From Dermatemys mawii (lineage: Eukaryota; Chordata; Testudines; Dermatemydidae): a stretch of 64,000 nt of DNA. Every line of letters starts with the position of its first letter. Position 1 is the first letter of the stretch. The translations under genes and the position numbers were made by a program. Shown piece after piece: positions 22,097 through 33,665 of the stretch. The notes beneath the pieces were generated by a model that was not told where the DNA came from, searched no databases, and worked only from the letters and a program-made list of their open reading frames with translations. Location of the stretch: NCBI GenBank assembly GCA_007922305.1, contig ML677334.1, forward strand, positions 19,335,234-19,399,233, in the 5' to 3' direction.

Positions 22097-22739
22097 GTAT
22101 CTTAGAACAAATGTTGGAGTTGGACAAACTTTGGGGAATTTTCATACGAATTCAAAATTAACAGATTAGAATTATAACATAAAAATATGTGGGGAGAATG
22201 CTGTGGTGGTGGGTGACAGAAGGTATAAGGAGAAGGATAAAAATGTATACAAGGTAGCAAAAAGCAAGTTCTTCACTCAAAATGTTGTACAATGATATGC
22301 TTGATTAATGGATGCAATAATCACAACTGCATTCATAAATGATCCGTTCATTTTGCACCTTGCTATTTTAGTGAGCTCCTACCATGATCATGAGCACATG
22401 TGCATGTATAAATCAGACATACAGAAAGAATATGCAACTGTACTACCCTGAACATTTTTCATTGTTCAACAAATTTGCACGTATAGTGCTCCACAAGTAA
22501 CAAGTGGAACATCCTAAAAGAGCCATGGATTACTTAGTCCTTATAATAGGGCTTTTGCTCAATAGATCTCGAGACTATCAGGAATGAGAACAAGTCAGAG
22601 AAGGCAAAGCTAGTTAAGTTTTTGAATCTAAATGGTTTAATAGGAGAACAATTATAAAAAAAACCCAAACAAACAATGTCTCTGTCACTCAAGAGTTTTC
22701 GGTCAGAAACAAACTACAGCAACTTTGTGTTATTTGAAG

Positions 22740-22883
22740 GTTCCTGATGATCAGTGTGATATACCTGGAGGGATTCATTCCCAGTTTCATGACGTCTTCT
22801 CAGCAATTAATGAGCCTACCACTTCTTATGAGCTGGCTAATGCCAACAGACTGTATGGAGAAAAGACATTCCACTTTCTTCAG
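22740..22883 (+). CDS. Serpin A exon 4 (helix D-E)
   Basis: The acceptor is tatttgaag and the donor gtaagt. The 48 codons read VPDDQCDIPGGIHSQFHDVF, then SAINEPTTSYELANANRLYG and EKTFHFLQ, the standard clade-B block ending in the YGEKTF motif. Confidence 0.88.
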
Positions 22884-23775
22884 GTAAGTTGCACTGAGGT
22901 TCATATTACTGACCTGTTTCTGTAGACTGATAGAGATGAACATTGGCTTAGTTCAGCTAAGGTCCCATTTCCTGCTTACCTGGAGGGGAGTTGTGTCCAC
23001 TTGGACAAGGGGTGGATTTGATCCAATGGAGATACTGAATAGTAGGGCAGTACAGCCAATCACCTTGAAATAAATCCATCTCGGTCCAGAATGGAAAGTT
23101 TAAGAGAACTTCAAGCTAAAGTCTTAGTTATAGGCTGTGCTCATTTCTCCCCTGGTCACACACCCCTGGAACCAAGATGTAACTAGGTGTGCTGAAGAGC
23201 AGTGACAGAAAAATTTCTAAGTGTTTACTATTACTGTTTGTATTATGGTAGTACCTACAGGCCAGGACCTCATTGGGCTAGACACTGTACAAAAATATAA
23301 CAAAGAGACAGTGCTATGTAAATCTTGCCCTGAAAAGCTGCTTTATACAGTACATTGTTATTCCCAGGTTTGTCTTCAGCTTTGCAACTATTACTTATAT
23401 AATTACTTCAGTACATCAACAGTAAAATAAAGTTTAGAGGGTAGCTATAGTCAAAAAAGTAACTGCTTAACTGTGGCACCAGATTACTGAGATATATATT
23501 CACAATGTATTTTGACTGACAAAATTAAGACGTTAATGCTTTTTACTCTTGTTAGCACTCTAGAAGCAACACAGAGATGAGAGAGTGAGCTAGAATTACT
23601 CTGGCTCATGCATCCTCAATAGAATTGCTAACTATGTTCTGGGGTGAATTATTCCTCCAAAAAGTTTCATGCCACGTTTTTAACCAATTCATTTCACGTT
23701 ATTTACAGGGCCTCACTGTTTGATTTGTTTCTAATTTCATAGGCCTGAAACACAAAACAGTTTTCAAAATCTACT
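22884..23775. other. Junction zone between serpin A (plus) and serpin B (minus)
   Basis: No serpin exon was found. An old MIR-like interspersed repeat (caggccaggacctcattggg...gctagacactgtac) lies at about 23222-23340. The breakpoint that removed the rest of gene A must lie in this zone. Confidence 0.45.
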
Positions 23776-23921
23776 TCTAGTCTGAGAGTCCTGTGGCACC
23801 TTAAAGACTAACTAAAGTATTAGAGCATAAGCTTTCGTGGGCTAATACCCACTTCGTCGGATGCATGCAGTGGAAGTTCATGCAGTGGAAGTATCCAGGG
23901 GCAAGTATAAATAGGTAAGCT
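23776..23921 (+). mobile_element. Turtle tRNA-SINE-type element that truncates serpin B's last exon
   Basis: It contains gagtcctgtggcacctta, agcataagctttcgtgggct and aatacccacttcgtcggatg, then a tail ccaggggcaagtataaatag that is also present in the copy at 40846-40973. A 14-bp tail piece (catgcagtggaagt) is tandemly doubled. It sits exactly where the serpin exon should continue. Confidence 0.85.
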
Positions 23922-24113
23922 GGCTGACATTCCAGATAAATCCACCTTGCCTCTGTCAAACGCATCAGTCATTCTCATGCTCTTCAGAACAGGCTTCAGA
24001 TCATAAGTTTCCTCCAACTTAAATCTGGGTAAAAACACCTCCACTTTAGTATACTTCATCATTTCTGGATTTATCCACTCAATAAGTTTCTCATAGGTAA
24101 GTTCTTTTTCCAG
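23922..24113 (-). pseudogene. Serpin B last exon, truncated by SINE-type element
   Basis: The acceptor is ttgtag. The reading [20 protein letters not shown], then [20 protein letters not shown] and [12 protein letters not shown] stops matching serpins at about 23922. The remaining two thirds (VHKSFVEV region, hinge, reactive loop, PFLFFIRH) are not present anywhere next to it. Confidence 0.88.
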
Positions 24114-24120
24114 CTACAAG

Positions 24121-24972
24121 AATAAAAGTCACAAAATTATAGAGGAAGAAAAGCCAGGAATTTATACTAATGAAACAATGACCACTGTGTGTGTTTACAC
24201 AGTAGGTATTAACATCCTCTCCTGGTCTGGAGTGAATGTTATTGCTGTGGTTAGAAGCCAAAAATAAATGACAGTCAGAAACATTCTTATTCTTTTTTTC
24301 AATACAGTCAAAAGGCTCTTTAATTAGGATCAGAGCCCAACTGTGCTATAGGCAAGAACCATCACAAGCCCATCTTTCATAGTGACAAGTTAATGCAATT
24401 GCATATTGTCACTAGTAATGAAATGTACTTTGCAGAGGTGGCTACTGTGGGAGAGGCATTACTATTTCGCTGTCCTTTGCCAGCCCAGTAACAATGTTGC
24501 ACAGAAAGAAAATCAGTAGCTCATGAATGGAGGAGGACTTGAAGACTCCCATACGAAGAAACTGTTAGGTAGAGGGTCAGGTATAGGGAGGGAGAGCCCA
24601 ACCCAACCCACAACAGTTAGACAGGAATATGGCGGAGCGTGGGGTATCCATCAAACAGAAATTGATTTTTGTCAAACTGGAAGCTCTCCAGGATCTTCAA
24701 TCTGTCACTCACTATATTCTGGCTTCATCCCAGTCTCTCCTTTCAGAACTTAACATTTCTCTGGACATCACAGAGAGCTGTGCCAACTCGACAGTGACAC
24801 ATGGTATTCCCATCTCTTGGGGAACACATGCAAAGCCTCCACAGCTCTCCCACCCTGTGCTAATACTGGCGAGTGCAGAGCATGGGACTTGAATTCACAG
24901 AATGAAAGGAGATTTCGTCAAATGCTTTACTCTGGCAGGATTTGAGCTTTGTATTCAGTACAAATGGCTTAC
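24121..24972. other. Intron of serpin B
   Basis: No exon was recognised between the last two serpin B exons. Two overlapping open stretches on the plus strand near 24523-24892 have no family resemblance and are ignored. Confidence 0.45.
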
Positions 24973-25139
24973 CTGTTCCAGGCCAGTGGAATCATCTTGG
25001 ATTTCATTAGGAAGCAGGATGATCATACTAGTCTCGTTATCAACATAAGGGAGCTCAAGGATTGGGTCTGAAAGTCTGCTATGTAGCTCATGTTAAATTC
25101 AGCTTTCTTGAACATCATCTGCACTGGTTTGCTCTCATT
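24973..25139 (-). pseudogene. Serpin B exon 6, frameshifted
   Basis: The acceptor ends tttaaag and the donor is gtaagc. The exon begins NESKPVQMMFKKAEFNMSYI. After ADFQTQ the serpin-like reading (ending LLPNEIQDDSTGLEQ) continues in another frame. At 167 nt against the usual 168, one base has been lost near 25060. Confidence 0.85.
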
Positions 25140-25727
25140 CTTTAAAAAAAGAAATAGTATCAGTGTCAACAAATACTACAGAGCCAGCATGTTGGTACTA
25201 AACTAGAAGAGCTGGGATTCAAAAGACATGAGACATCTGAAACTAGGCTGGACAGAGCACTAGAAAATATTGTAGGGAAGGGTCCTACCATTGCCCTTTG
25301 GGGTGGCAGGGAATGAACCAGAATTCCCTCAGGCTTTTCCCATTTGTAATGCCCAGTCCCTTGAGATTTATTCTGAGGAAACCATCACAGGTATTTTAGT
25401 TGCTTAGTGTGTAGCTTCCTATCAACAAAATTGTTAAAACTCTGGACCTCTGTGCTTAAAGAGTGTCACACCTGGATTCAAACCTTTAAATTTACCGACA
25501 TAGTTTAATTTTTGTGTCAAATGAACAGGGAACATCTTCAGTTTCAATATTTTGTTCTTTCAGGCTCAAAAGAAATGTCAAATATTGTGGTGATGTTACA
25601 AAAATAATTAAATCCTAAAATTATAAAGCTAATGATTTGAAATGACCATTTTGAAATCCACTATCTCCTACCATTCTTCTTATGGAGCACAAGCTAATGA
25701 AGCTTTTTCATTGTTTTCCTGTCATTC

Positions 25728-26814
25728 TGTTATACCAAATAAAGACCAGGAGGATCTTATAAGGGGAAAAAAGCAAAATGCTCCATTTATTGTAAATACA
25801 ACATTTAGCATACGCATTTCAGTCACACACACACATCATGCACACAGTCCAGCCAGTTGATGTTCATAGTTACCAGTCTCTTGTTGTAGCTTGAGTCAAT
25901 CTAATGGCCAGTTAGATTGAGCACGAGTAAGAAGCTGGGGGTCTTTGCTGGTCATGATCTGATGCTCTGAAGCTTTGCAGGACTGAACCCAGAGTTTCAT
26001 GGCAAAACACCCCCAAGCTTTATACTTATAAATTTCCATTTGAGTCCATGCATTTTGCAATGTCATCCTGTAATCATTAGTTTTTAAGTGGTGTTAATTT
26101 TGGGGTTTCCCCGCTGCTATCCTTTGATGGTTATTGTCCGGCTTTCCATCATTATCTTGTATTTGTTGTCTCACCTTCGGGGGTGTTTGCTCACCTCTGA
26201 AGCTCGTCAGTGCTGCTTAATATGTTTAGCATTTGATACAAATGGATGTTTTTTTATTGTCTTCTGGTCTTTTCAAGTCTCTCACTTTTCTTGACCATCT
26301 GGATATTTGTGATGGCTTTACACTTATCTCTTCCTGATGCATGCATTCCTCTTTCACACAAACAATCACACAATCTCTTACAGAAATCTTTAAAGGTAGC
26401 AGAATACATTGTAAATTAAGCCTTGCTAAATCTTATCAAGAATCAGAGGGGTAGCCGTGTTAGTCTGGAATTGCAGAAGTAACAAAGAGTCCTGTGGCAC
26501 CTTAAAGACTAACTAAAGTATTAGAGCATAAGCTTTTGTGGGCTAATACCCACTTCATCGGATGCATCTTGCTAAATCTTATAACTAAAACAATTCACAT
26601 TGGGGGCATCAGGTCCTCAACATTTTTCTAACCTATTTATCATAGGTACAATACAAAATTCTGTCTCTTACTAACTAAACTTTGTAACAAGAGGTGCTAA
26701 TTGTAATGCATACTGGGAATATCACACAGTTTCAAACAGTCGTTCTTTTATGTTATAGAATGAAATTAAAGTTTACATCCATTCTTATAACAATTATAAA
26801 ATCCTGCTCCTACA
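25728..26814 (-). mobile_element. Solo LTR of an endogenous retrovirus with nested SINE
   Basis: The ends are TGT...ACA (tgttatacc at left; ctcctaca at right), flanked by a perfect 4-bp duplication attc at 25724-25727 and 26815-26818. Read on the minus strand it starts tgtaggagcaggat and has AATAAA (plus 25785-25790) about 60 bp before its 3' end, as expected for R-U5. A SINE lies inside at 26437-26567. Confidence 0.7.
26437..26567 (+). mobile_element. Turtle tRNA-derived SINE with 15-bp target duplication
   Basis: The element starts caagaatcagaggggtagcc, contains cgtgttagtctgg and cctgtggcaccttaaagact, and ends cacttcatcggatgcat. It is flanked by a perfect duplication cttgctaaatcttat (26422-26436 and 26568-26582), so it retroposed into the solo LTR. 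Confidence 0.92.
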
Positions 26815-27748
26815 ATTCAAGATGAGTAACAAGATGAGAAAATAAGAATTAGCCTGAAACTTTAAGGCCATTAATCCAACTTTTCCAAAGCTTCAATTTA
26901 AAAGGTTAGTAGGCAGGAGGTTTCAAACCTCTGAATGTTACATGGCAAATATGGCCAGCACTGCTATTGCCTGTTAATACAGAAAAGGAGGAGTAGGGTG
27001 GACAGGGGCACAAAGCGAGATTTTCTTAAGGATCTTGTCAGGTTTTAGGGAAGGAGCAGGCTGCAAAAACAAACAGTGATCCTGTGAGTAGATTAAAGAA
27101 GGTGGCTAGTAGAAAAAGAGATTGGCTATTAGTAGGCTGGAAAGGCTGTTGGGTGTGTTCATGGTTGATACCAGAGAGCAGTCTAAAAGCTCAGGTAGCA
27201 TCTGGATTTCTGCATGCTTATCTGAACTCTATTTCTAACAGTTCTTTAGTTCACCAAAAACTAGTCAGTGTAATGAGGCTGGGGATAAAAGAGTAAATTT
27301 TACGGTTTGTTCTGGAAGCCTTGAGATTTGTGGTTGTTCCTATGTCTTATAAAGTCAATTCCATAGTTGTGGGTCATCTGCCATCTTCCACTCGAGTTTT
27401 TGTGACTGACAGTTCTGTCATTCCTAATGAATTCATTTAAAGGCTTTATTCCTTGTCAGGAAGAAAATACAGTCCTCAGGTAGCTCAGGCCAGCTCCATA
27501 GACAGCTGTGAAGATTAGGGTCAAAAGTTTAATATGACCCTGTATTCAATGGGGAGTCAGCATAGTACTGATTTCCCCACCAGCATCCCTGAAGAAAAAA
27601 AGGACAAACTAAGCAACTTCACAAGTTAGGGCTCTTTTTGGGAATGGCCTGGCAGAGAAGATTGGCATCAACTCCCCAGTAGGTCTAAGGCAGGACAACA
27701 GCATTCTATCAAATGCTTCAGGGAGATCCAATAGTGTGAACGTATGTC

Positions 27749-28466
27749 TGTCATAAATATACACAGGGCAGCTGTACTGAATTGCCTTATCTGTAAGGGG
27801 TTAATCAGTTGGCACCTGACCAGAAGGATCAATGGGGAAAGAAGATACTTTCAAATCTCAGGGGGAAGGGAAAGTTTTGTTTGTGCTGTCTTTGTTTGTT
27901 CCCACTTTGGATGGAGAGAGAGCCAGGGCAGGAAAAAAACATCTCCTAAAAAGAATACTGAAATGAGCATCTAAGGTTACAAAAATTGTAAATTAAGCAA
28001 GAAAATGCATTAGATTATATTTTGTTTTAGCTTGTGAATTTTTCTTATGCTAAGAGGCAGTTTTATTTCTGTTTTTTGTAACTGAGAAGTTGAGTCCAGA
28101 GGGAAATCCTCTGTTTTAAATATTTTATTATCCTGTAAAGTTACCTTCCATCCTGATTTTGCAGGTTTGATTCTTTTACTTTTTTCTTTATATTAAAGTT
28201 CTTCTTTTAAGAACTTGATTGATTTTTAGTGTCCAGGAAAGGGGGTGAAGGAGCTTGGGGGAATATTTGGGGCTCCAAGTGGCCCCTCCCTGAAATTTTG
28301 TTTAAATCACTTGGTGGTGGCAGCAATACCGTCCAAGTACAAGGAAAGGAATTTGTGCATTGGGGAAGTTTTTAATCTAAGCTGGTGGAATGTAAACATA
28401 AGGGGTCTTTCATGCGGGTCCCCACATCTGTACCCCATAGTACAGAGTGGGGAGGAAACCCTGACA
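27749..28466 (+). mobile_element. Solo LTR of an endogenous retrovirus, 718 bp
   Basis: It starts tgtcataaatatacac and ends ggaggaaaccctgaca, giving TGTCA...TGACA ends. A perfect 5-bp duplication atgtc flanks it at 27744-27748 and 28467-28471. The head and the late 'gctggtgg' region resemble a common turtle LTR family. The longest open stretch inside is not a gene. Confidence 0.82.
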
Positions 28467-28732
28467 ATGTCACTTATCCATGAACAAGAGCAGGTCATCC
28501 ATCAACACCACTCGCACGGTCTGTTACCTATCAAGATCTGAAGCCCAGATTTGGGGAGGTCCGCTATACACATAGTAAGCAGGTGTATCCACTTGCATTT
28601 TCATTATATTCTTCACCAATAGGAAGGAGGTTAGACCCCAAGCAGTAATTTGGAAAGTCTGTGGTTTCCACTCGTAGAATCATAGAACTTGAATGGGGAA
28701 GCTGAGATGCTAAGAAAGGTTAAACTAGGGTT

Positions 28733-29560
28733 ACCATATATCCGTATTTTCCCAGACACGTCAGGCTTTTTGGTTCTTAAATTGCCGTCTGGGAAGAATT
28801 TTTAAATGTCTAAAAGCATCTGGGATTTTGCCATTATTATTTTTCCCCAAAGGAGAGTTGATCATTCATGAAAGAGAGTGAATGGTCAGACTCACCCCCC
28901 TGCTCCTGCTTGATCTGAATATGCTGCCCCCGGAGCTGCTGTGATGGTGGCAGCGCAAGCTCCACACCAGGGCTTGTCCCGCCCACAGCAGCGCCCTTGT
29001 TGAAGGTGACGGCGGTGGTGATTCGCACCACGGTGGAAGGGGGGCTGCAGCAGCCTGGCGAGACACTCACCCGTGCCACGGGCATCACCCCCACTTGTGT
29101 CCCTCCAGTCCGTGCAGGGCGGAAAGGCGGCGGTAGTGGCGCCTGCATTGTGAAGCGCGCAGTGGATCGCAAGCCCGGGAGCAGGGGCTCGCTCCCTCCC
29201 TCCCGCCCGAGCCCAATGAGCCAGCCAGACAGCAGTGCCCTGGTGGCAGCGCTAGGAGAGCAGGTAAGGTCAGCCGGCGCAGGGAGCCTTGGGGGATGCC
29301 TGCCCGACACGGGCAGCCTCAAGGCTCAGCACAGGATGCCCAGCTCTGTCTGGCGCCCGGCTCTGGGAACAAAGAGGTGCCGAGCAGCCATGTCAGCTCG
29401 GACTGCCAGTGCAGCACCCCACGAAGTACCCTGAGTGGGGCTGCTGCACCCCCATACCCTGGCCCCACCAGCCCCCTGACTCCCCGCTTTTCAGATGGCA
29501 ATAATTTTAAGGTAGATCAAACACTAAACCTCCAGAAAATTACCTGACATTGTCCTTAGA
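28733..29560. mobile_element. GC-rich interspersed repeat with 'agggttaccatat' head
   Basis: It begins agggttaccatatatccgta, then tttcccagacacgtcaggct, a head I recognise as a frequent turtle repeat, followed by GC-rich sequence to about 29500. Its far end is unclear: the nearest mirror-image atatggtaacc is at 31153-31163. Overlapping open stretches on both strands are a side effect of GC content. Confidence 0.45.
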
Positions 29561-30119
29561 AGTTTATTCCATGTCTGTTTGTTTGTGGGGAGGGTTACAA
29601 AAGTAAAAAAATCTTCTGTAGAAAGCAGGCTCTTTTTGTGAAAAAGTTTGTTTAGTCTAAAACCCAATTTTTTAAAATCAAAAAACAGTTTTGATGGAAA
29701 ATTCCCATCCAGCCTTCATAAGCATGTCATTGGGTGTTATGAGATATGTTTAAACACGTAAGACATGTATAGGAGGACTGTGTGATATTTGGATATCTAT
29801 ATCTAAACTCAGTCATTTTTTTAAGCAAATGCTTCCATTTAAAGGAAAATAAAGTTGCTGCTCTATTTGAAAATAATGGAAAATTTCAGAAAAACACATT
29901 TTTCCTTCTTTGCTTTTATTTGATTTAAAAAATTTAACAATAATGTTTAAAATCCTTTTAAATCCTTAAAGGGTTCAAATTATAAACACAAAAGTCCATC
30001 TAAACTCCTTTCATGAGCTCATGCCTTTAGCCTTTCTCCCCCTCCCATCTGAATATGCTAGAAACTATAAATAACCTGATGACAATGTTCCCTCTAATTT
30101 TTGACAGGCTGTGGGCGCA

Positions 30120-30340
30120 AAAAAAATTTTCTGTGCAAATTTTTGATGATACTTACAACCTTATCTACAGCTCCCCAAGCATTTTACAAAGTCAGATAGT
30201 CAGCATTGCCCCATTTTACAGATGGGGAAACTGAGTCAAAGAGAGGTGAAGTGACTTGCTCCAGGTCACATAGGGAGTCAACAGCAGAACTGAGACCATA
30301 ACCCAAGTTACCTGATTCTCTTTCCCTGCACCACACTCCT
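30120..30340. repeat. MIR-like ancient SINE
   Basis: It contains ccccattttacagatgggga, aactgagtcaaagagaggtg and aagtgacttgctccaggtca, the conserved MIR core. The surroundings (29560-30120, 30340-30949) show no exon. Confidence 0.7.
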
Positions 30341-30949
30341 GATGCTATTTCAGGGTGCAGCATTTTCAAAAAGGTTCAGATTTGGCTAGTTATTTTTTTC
30401 TACCCCTAATTTCTATATCGCTAATGTCTGTGATCTATATTCTGTTTCAGCAAATGGAAGAAATAACAGAGTGAGTCAGCCATGGTGGTCTTATTAGATC
30501 TCCAAGAACATATCCAGGTAGCAGCTGTTTCCAAGAGCAATTTTTTGGTATTTGTACTACTTGACAAATAAGTTTGCATCCTTTCTTTCAGATGCAGACC
30601 TTGACAGGGTTATCCAGGTTTTGTTATCTTGGGGATAGATTACTGCAGTGCACTCTGCATAGGGCTACATTTGAAATTCATCTGGAGGTTTTATCTATAG
30701 CAAAATGCAGGATATTAAGCATTACAAGACGTCAGAAAATGGGGAAAGGTGAAGTTTCTGCTGAAAATTAGGATTTTTCAGTGAAAAATCAAACATCGTA
30801 TATTTTTGATCAAACATAGAAATAAAAAAAATGATTTTAGAATGCCTCTGCTATGGGGGCTTATGGGAGCTCCAGTTTAGGTTCCCCAGGCTCCCATTCT
30901 CTTTGAAGGGCCAGACTTCCTGGTTAGATTACAATCTATCTCCCAGTAT

Positions 30950-31166
30950 TAAGGTGACCATACATTCCCTCCCAAAACCCTCTGATACCATCCCAGTACA
31001 CACACACACCTCCAGCTCCTCCACCAAATAGCCCCTCACAATACACCCACGCCCTCCAGCACCTCCCAAAATAAATACCCCTTTCAACAGCCCCCAACTG
31101 TATCCCTCCTACAGATCCACCTCCAGAAGTGCCGTCTATTTGGGAACTTGAAATATGGTAACCTTA
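30950..31166. mobile_element. Short inverted-repeat element (MITE-like)
   Basis: The left end taaggtgaccatacattc and the reverse complement of the right end taaggttaccatatttca form imperfect inverted repeats 217 bp apart. The interior is low-complexity and cytosine-rich. No clean target duplication was seen, so the class is open. Confidence 0.45.
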
Positions 31167-31573
31167 GTTAAACTTCCTGTATGTGTAGAATCCCAGTTTT
31201 CTCACTCTTTGGCCTACCCTCTGTCCATTGAACCACACTGCCTCCCAAATGTTGTGAAATGGGAAGAATCAATATGCGAGTAAACAAGAGGAATACTTCA
31301 AACAGTTGTCCTTTGGTAGCAGATTTTATTCCATCTACAGCAGCATCTCCGTTATGGCTCAGATTTACCAATGCTTTGCTAGATTTGAATATTTTGACAC
31401 TGGGCCACCATTTGCTTCTAATGATCAGAATATAAAGGTACCCCCAAAATATTGTTTAGCTGAAATATTTTATTCAGTAGAAAAAGAATTCACAGTATAT
31501 TGAGGAATTTCAACATTATGGGCTTGACTCTAGAGTAACTGTTGAAATCAATTTAAGTGACATTGGAGTAAAG

Positions 31574-31889
31574 CAGCAGTTCTCAAACTGAGTGTCGCCG
31601 TCTGCTTCCCGGGGGGTTGCGAGGTCCTGGGGCCGTGGAAAAGCCGCCGAATGAATTACTTATGCATTCGGCGGCTTTACTCGGGAGCGCTTGGCATGTC
31701 TGCCGAAATCGCTGAAGTGGTTATTTCTGGCTTCGGCGGAGACCCGGGCGTGCTCGGCATGTCTGCCAAAAAGCCACTGAATGCGGAAGTAATTCATTTG
31801 GCAGCTTTTCGGCGGACATACAAGGGAGTTGCTGTGGAAAGTACGGAAGTAAAAAAGGGTCACAGTTCAGCAAAGACTGAGAACCGCAG
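31574..31889. mobile_element. Non-autonomous hAT-type element, 316 bp
   Basis: The left end cagcagttctcaaactgagt mirrors the right end (reverse: ctgcggttctcagtcttt). Flanking octamers gagtaaag (31566-31573) and gtctaaag (31890-31897) agree at six of eight positions. The interior holds repeated ccgccgaatg / cattcggcgg motifs around 31648-31810. Confidence 0.7.
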
Positions 31890-32814
31890 GTCTAAAGCTT
31901 GTGTAAATAAGAAAAGAATCAGACCCAAGTTTGTTACTTAAGATTAACATTTCTGTGGATTTATTTCAGCTCATGCAGTTCAAAAATGCTGATTATTAAT
32001 ATAAGGTACTTTTTTATAGTTGGCAGAATTTTTCACTAAATTTAACACCGCATCATTGTAAATATTGTGCAGAATTGCACATAATGCAGAAGTACATATA
32101 TACTTTGAATTTATTTTCATGTAAGTCAGATTAATTTTCAATGCTTGGGCGCCTAAATACCAATATTCGTTTCTCTGAGTGGAAATGAATAGTTGGTTTG
32201 TAGACTCATGCTGATGATTACTATCTCTGTCAGTACTGGAATTAGTTAACATTAAAAATTACTCAGGTGGTGCTAACAGTGAGACATGACACTTCAAGAT
32301 ATAAATTCAGAATATCTGGCAATAAAACAACATTGTTCCATGTTTGTTTGGAAAAAAATTAACACGCTACCAAGCTAAAACACTTCCCTTGAAATGTATT
32401 GTATCAGAGGAATATGTGTCTACAATACATAGAAAGTATTTGAAAACGGGTTTATTTTCCTAAAACATATAGGTACTAGAATAAGTTTTTGTAAATTCTA
32501 CTGATGATAGTAGAAGGGTTGGTACTGTACAGTTCAGTAATCTGGTGGATTAATTTACAGTCCTTTTAAACTAATCTTCTGGTTAAGGTCCTGATCCTGC
32601 AAACACTTACTCAAGGGCTTAGTTTTAAGCATGTGAGTAATCCCATTGAAGTAAGAGAATTTATATGATATGATTGGTTCTAATACTTACCTGTTTTCTT
32701 AAACAAACCACTTTCAAAAATACCACCTCTGTATGGGTGATATGTATTTCTCTCACAGTGTAAATTTAAAAGGCCATATTTTATATTGATAGCATCTGGA
32801 TTTTTTCCAAACAA

Positions 32815-33665
32815 TCATAAAATCATAGAACTGGAAGGGACCTCGAGAGGTCATCTGGTCCAGTCCCCTGCACTCATGGTAGGACTAATTATCTAGACCA
32901 TTCCTGACAAGTGTTTATCTAACCTGCTCTTAAAAATCTCCAGTGATGGAGATTCCACAACCTTCCTCAGTAATTTATTCCTTAACCACCTAACAATTAG
33001 GAAAAATTTCCTAATATCCAACCTAAACCTCCCTTGCTGCAATGTAAGCCCAGTGCCTTTTGTCCTATTCTCCGAAGTTAACAATTTTTCTTCCTCCTCC
33101 TTGTAACAACCTTTTACATACTTGAAAACTGTTATCATATCCCCTCTCAGTCTTCTCTTTTCCAGACTAAACAAATCCAACTTTTCAATCTTCCCTCATA
33201 AGTCATGTTTTCTAGACCTTTAATCATTTTTGTTGTTTTCTGAACACTCTCCAATTTGTCCACATCCTTCCCAAAATGTGGCACCAGAACTGGATACAAT
33301 ACTTCAGTTGAGGCTTAATCAAAGCAGAGTAGAGTGGAAGAATTACTTCTTGCGTCTTGCTAACAACAGTCCTGCTAATATATCCTAGAATGATGTTTGC
33401 TTTTTATGCAACAGCATTACACTGTTGACTCACATTTAGCTTGCGGTCCACTATGATTCCCAGATCCCTTTCTGCAGTACTCCTTCCTAGGCAGTCATTT
33501 CCCATTTAGTATGTGTGCAACTGATTGTGCCTTTCTAAGTGGAGTACATTGCATTTGTTGTTATTGAATTTCATCCTATTTACTTCAGACCGTTTCTCCA
33601 GTTTGTCCAAATCATGGCTTCTGGAGTGCTGCCTGACTATACAATGTGTTGGACTGGGTGATAAA
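32815..33665 (-). mobile_element. CR1 LINE 3' end
   Basis: It starts with the tail complement aatcatagaactggaaggga, then cctcgagaggtcatctggtc. The minus frame from 33180 reads MDLFSLEKRRLRGDMITVFK, YVKGCYKEEEEKLLTSE, TGLTLQQGRFRLDIRKFF and ESPSLEIFKSRLDKHLSGMV. A further part at 33620 reads DKLEKRSEVNRMKFNNNKCN. Both belong to the CR1 reverse transcriptase end. Confidence 0.9.

Larger units (their letters stand above)
19440..22265 (+). repeat. Segmental duplication, copy 1 (partner 60520-64000)
   Basis: Starting inside the CR1 fragment, the sequence is collinear with 60520 to the window end on the same strand, roughly 85-90% identical by eye. It covers the upstream region, exon 2, intron 2 and the CD-loop exon of serpin A. 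Copy 2 has about 700 bp extra in intron 2 (about 62308-63015). Confidence 0.85.
20850..22883 (+). pseudogene. Clade-B serpin gene A, 5' half only (exons 2-4)
   Basis: Three phase 0 exons (20850-21035, 21974-22096, 22740-22883) encode about the first 145 residues of an ovalbumin-type serpin. They cover helices A-C, an acidic CD-loop insertion exon, and the helix D/E block with NRLYGEKTFHFLQ. Clade-B serpins are mostly intracellular protease inhibitors without a cleaved signal peptide; none is seen here. The following exons are absent: after 22883 the next serpin exons lie on the opposite strand (gene B). Matching 3' exons on the same strand first appear at 51662 (gene D). The exon layout with a CD-loop exon is the eight-exon type, as in SERPINB2 and SERPINB10. 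Every visible exon is open with good splice sites, so the loss is structural. Confidence 0.7.

Noticed and set aside
23341..23430. A possible missing serpin A exon 5 (VCLQLCNYYLYNY)
   Set aside because: It has only a few matching residues, no INSWVE...TEG end and no suitable donor; probably chance next to an old repeat.
28837..29547. A 161-codon minus-strand frame and overlapping plus-strand frames
   Set aside because: They lie in a GC-rich interspersed repeat and show proline/arginine-rich chance translation without a domain.
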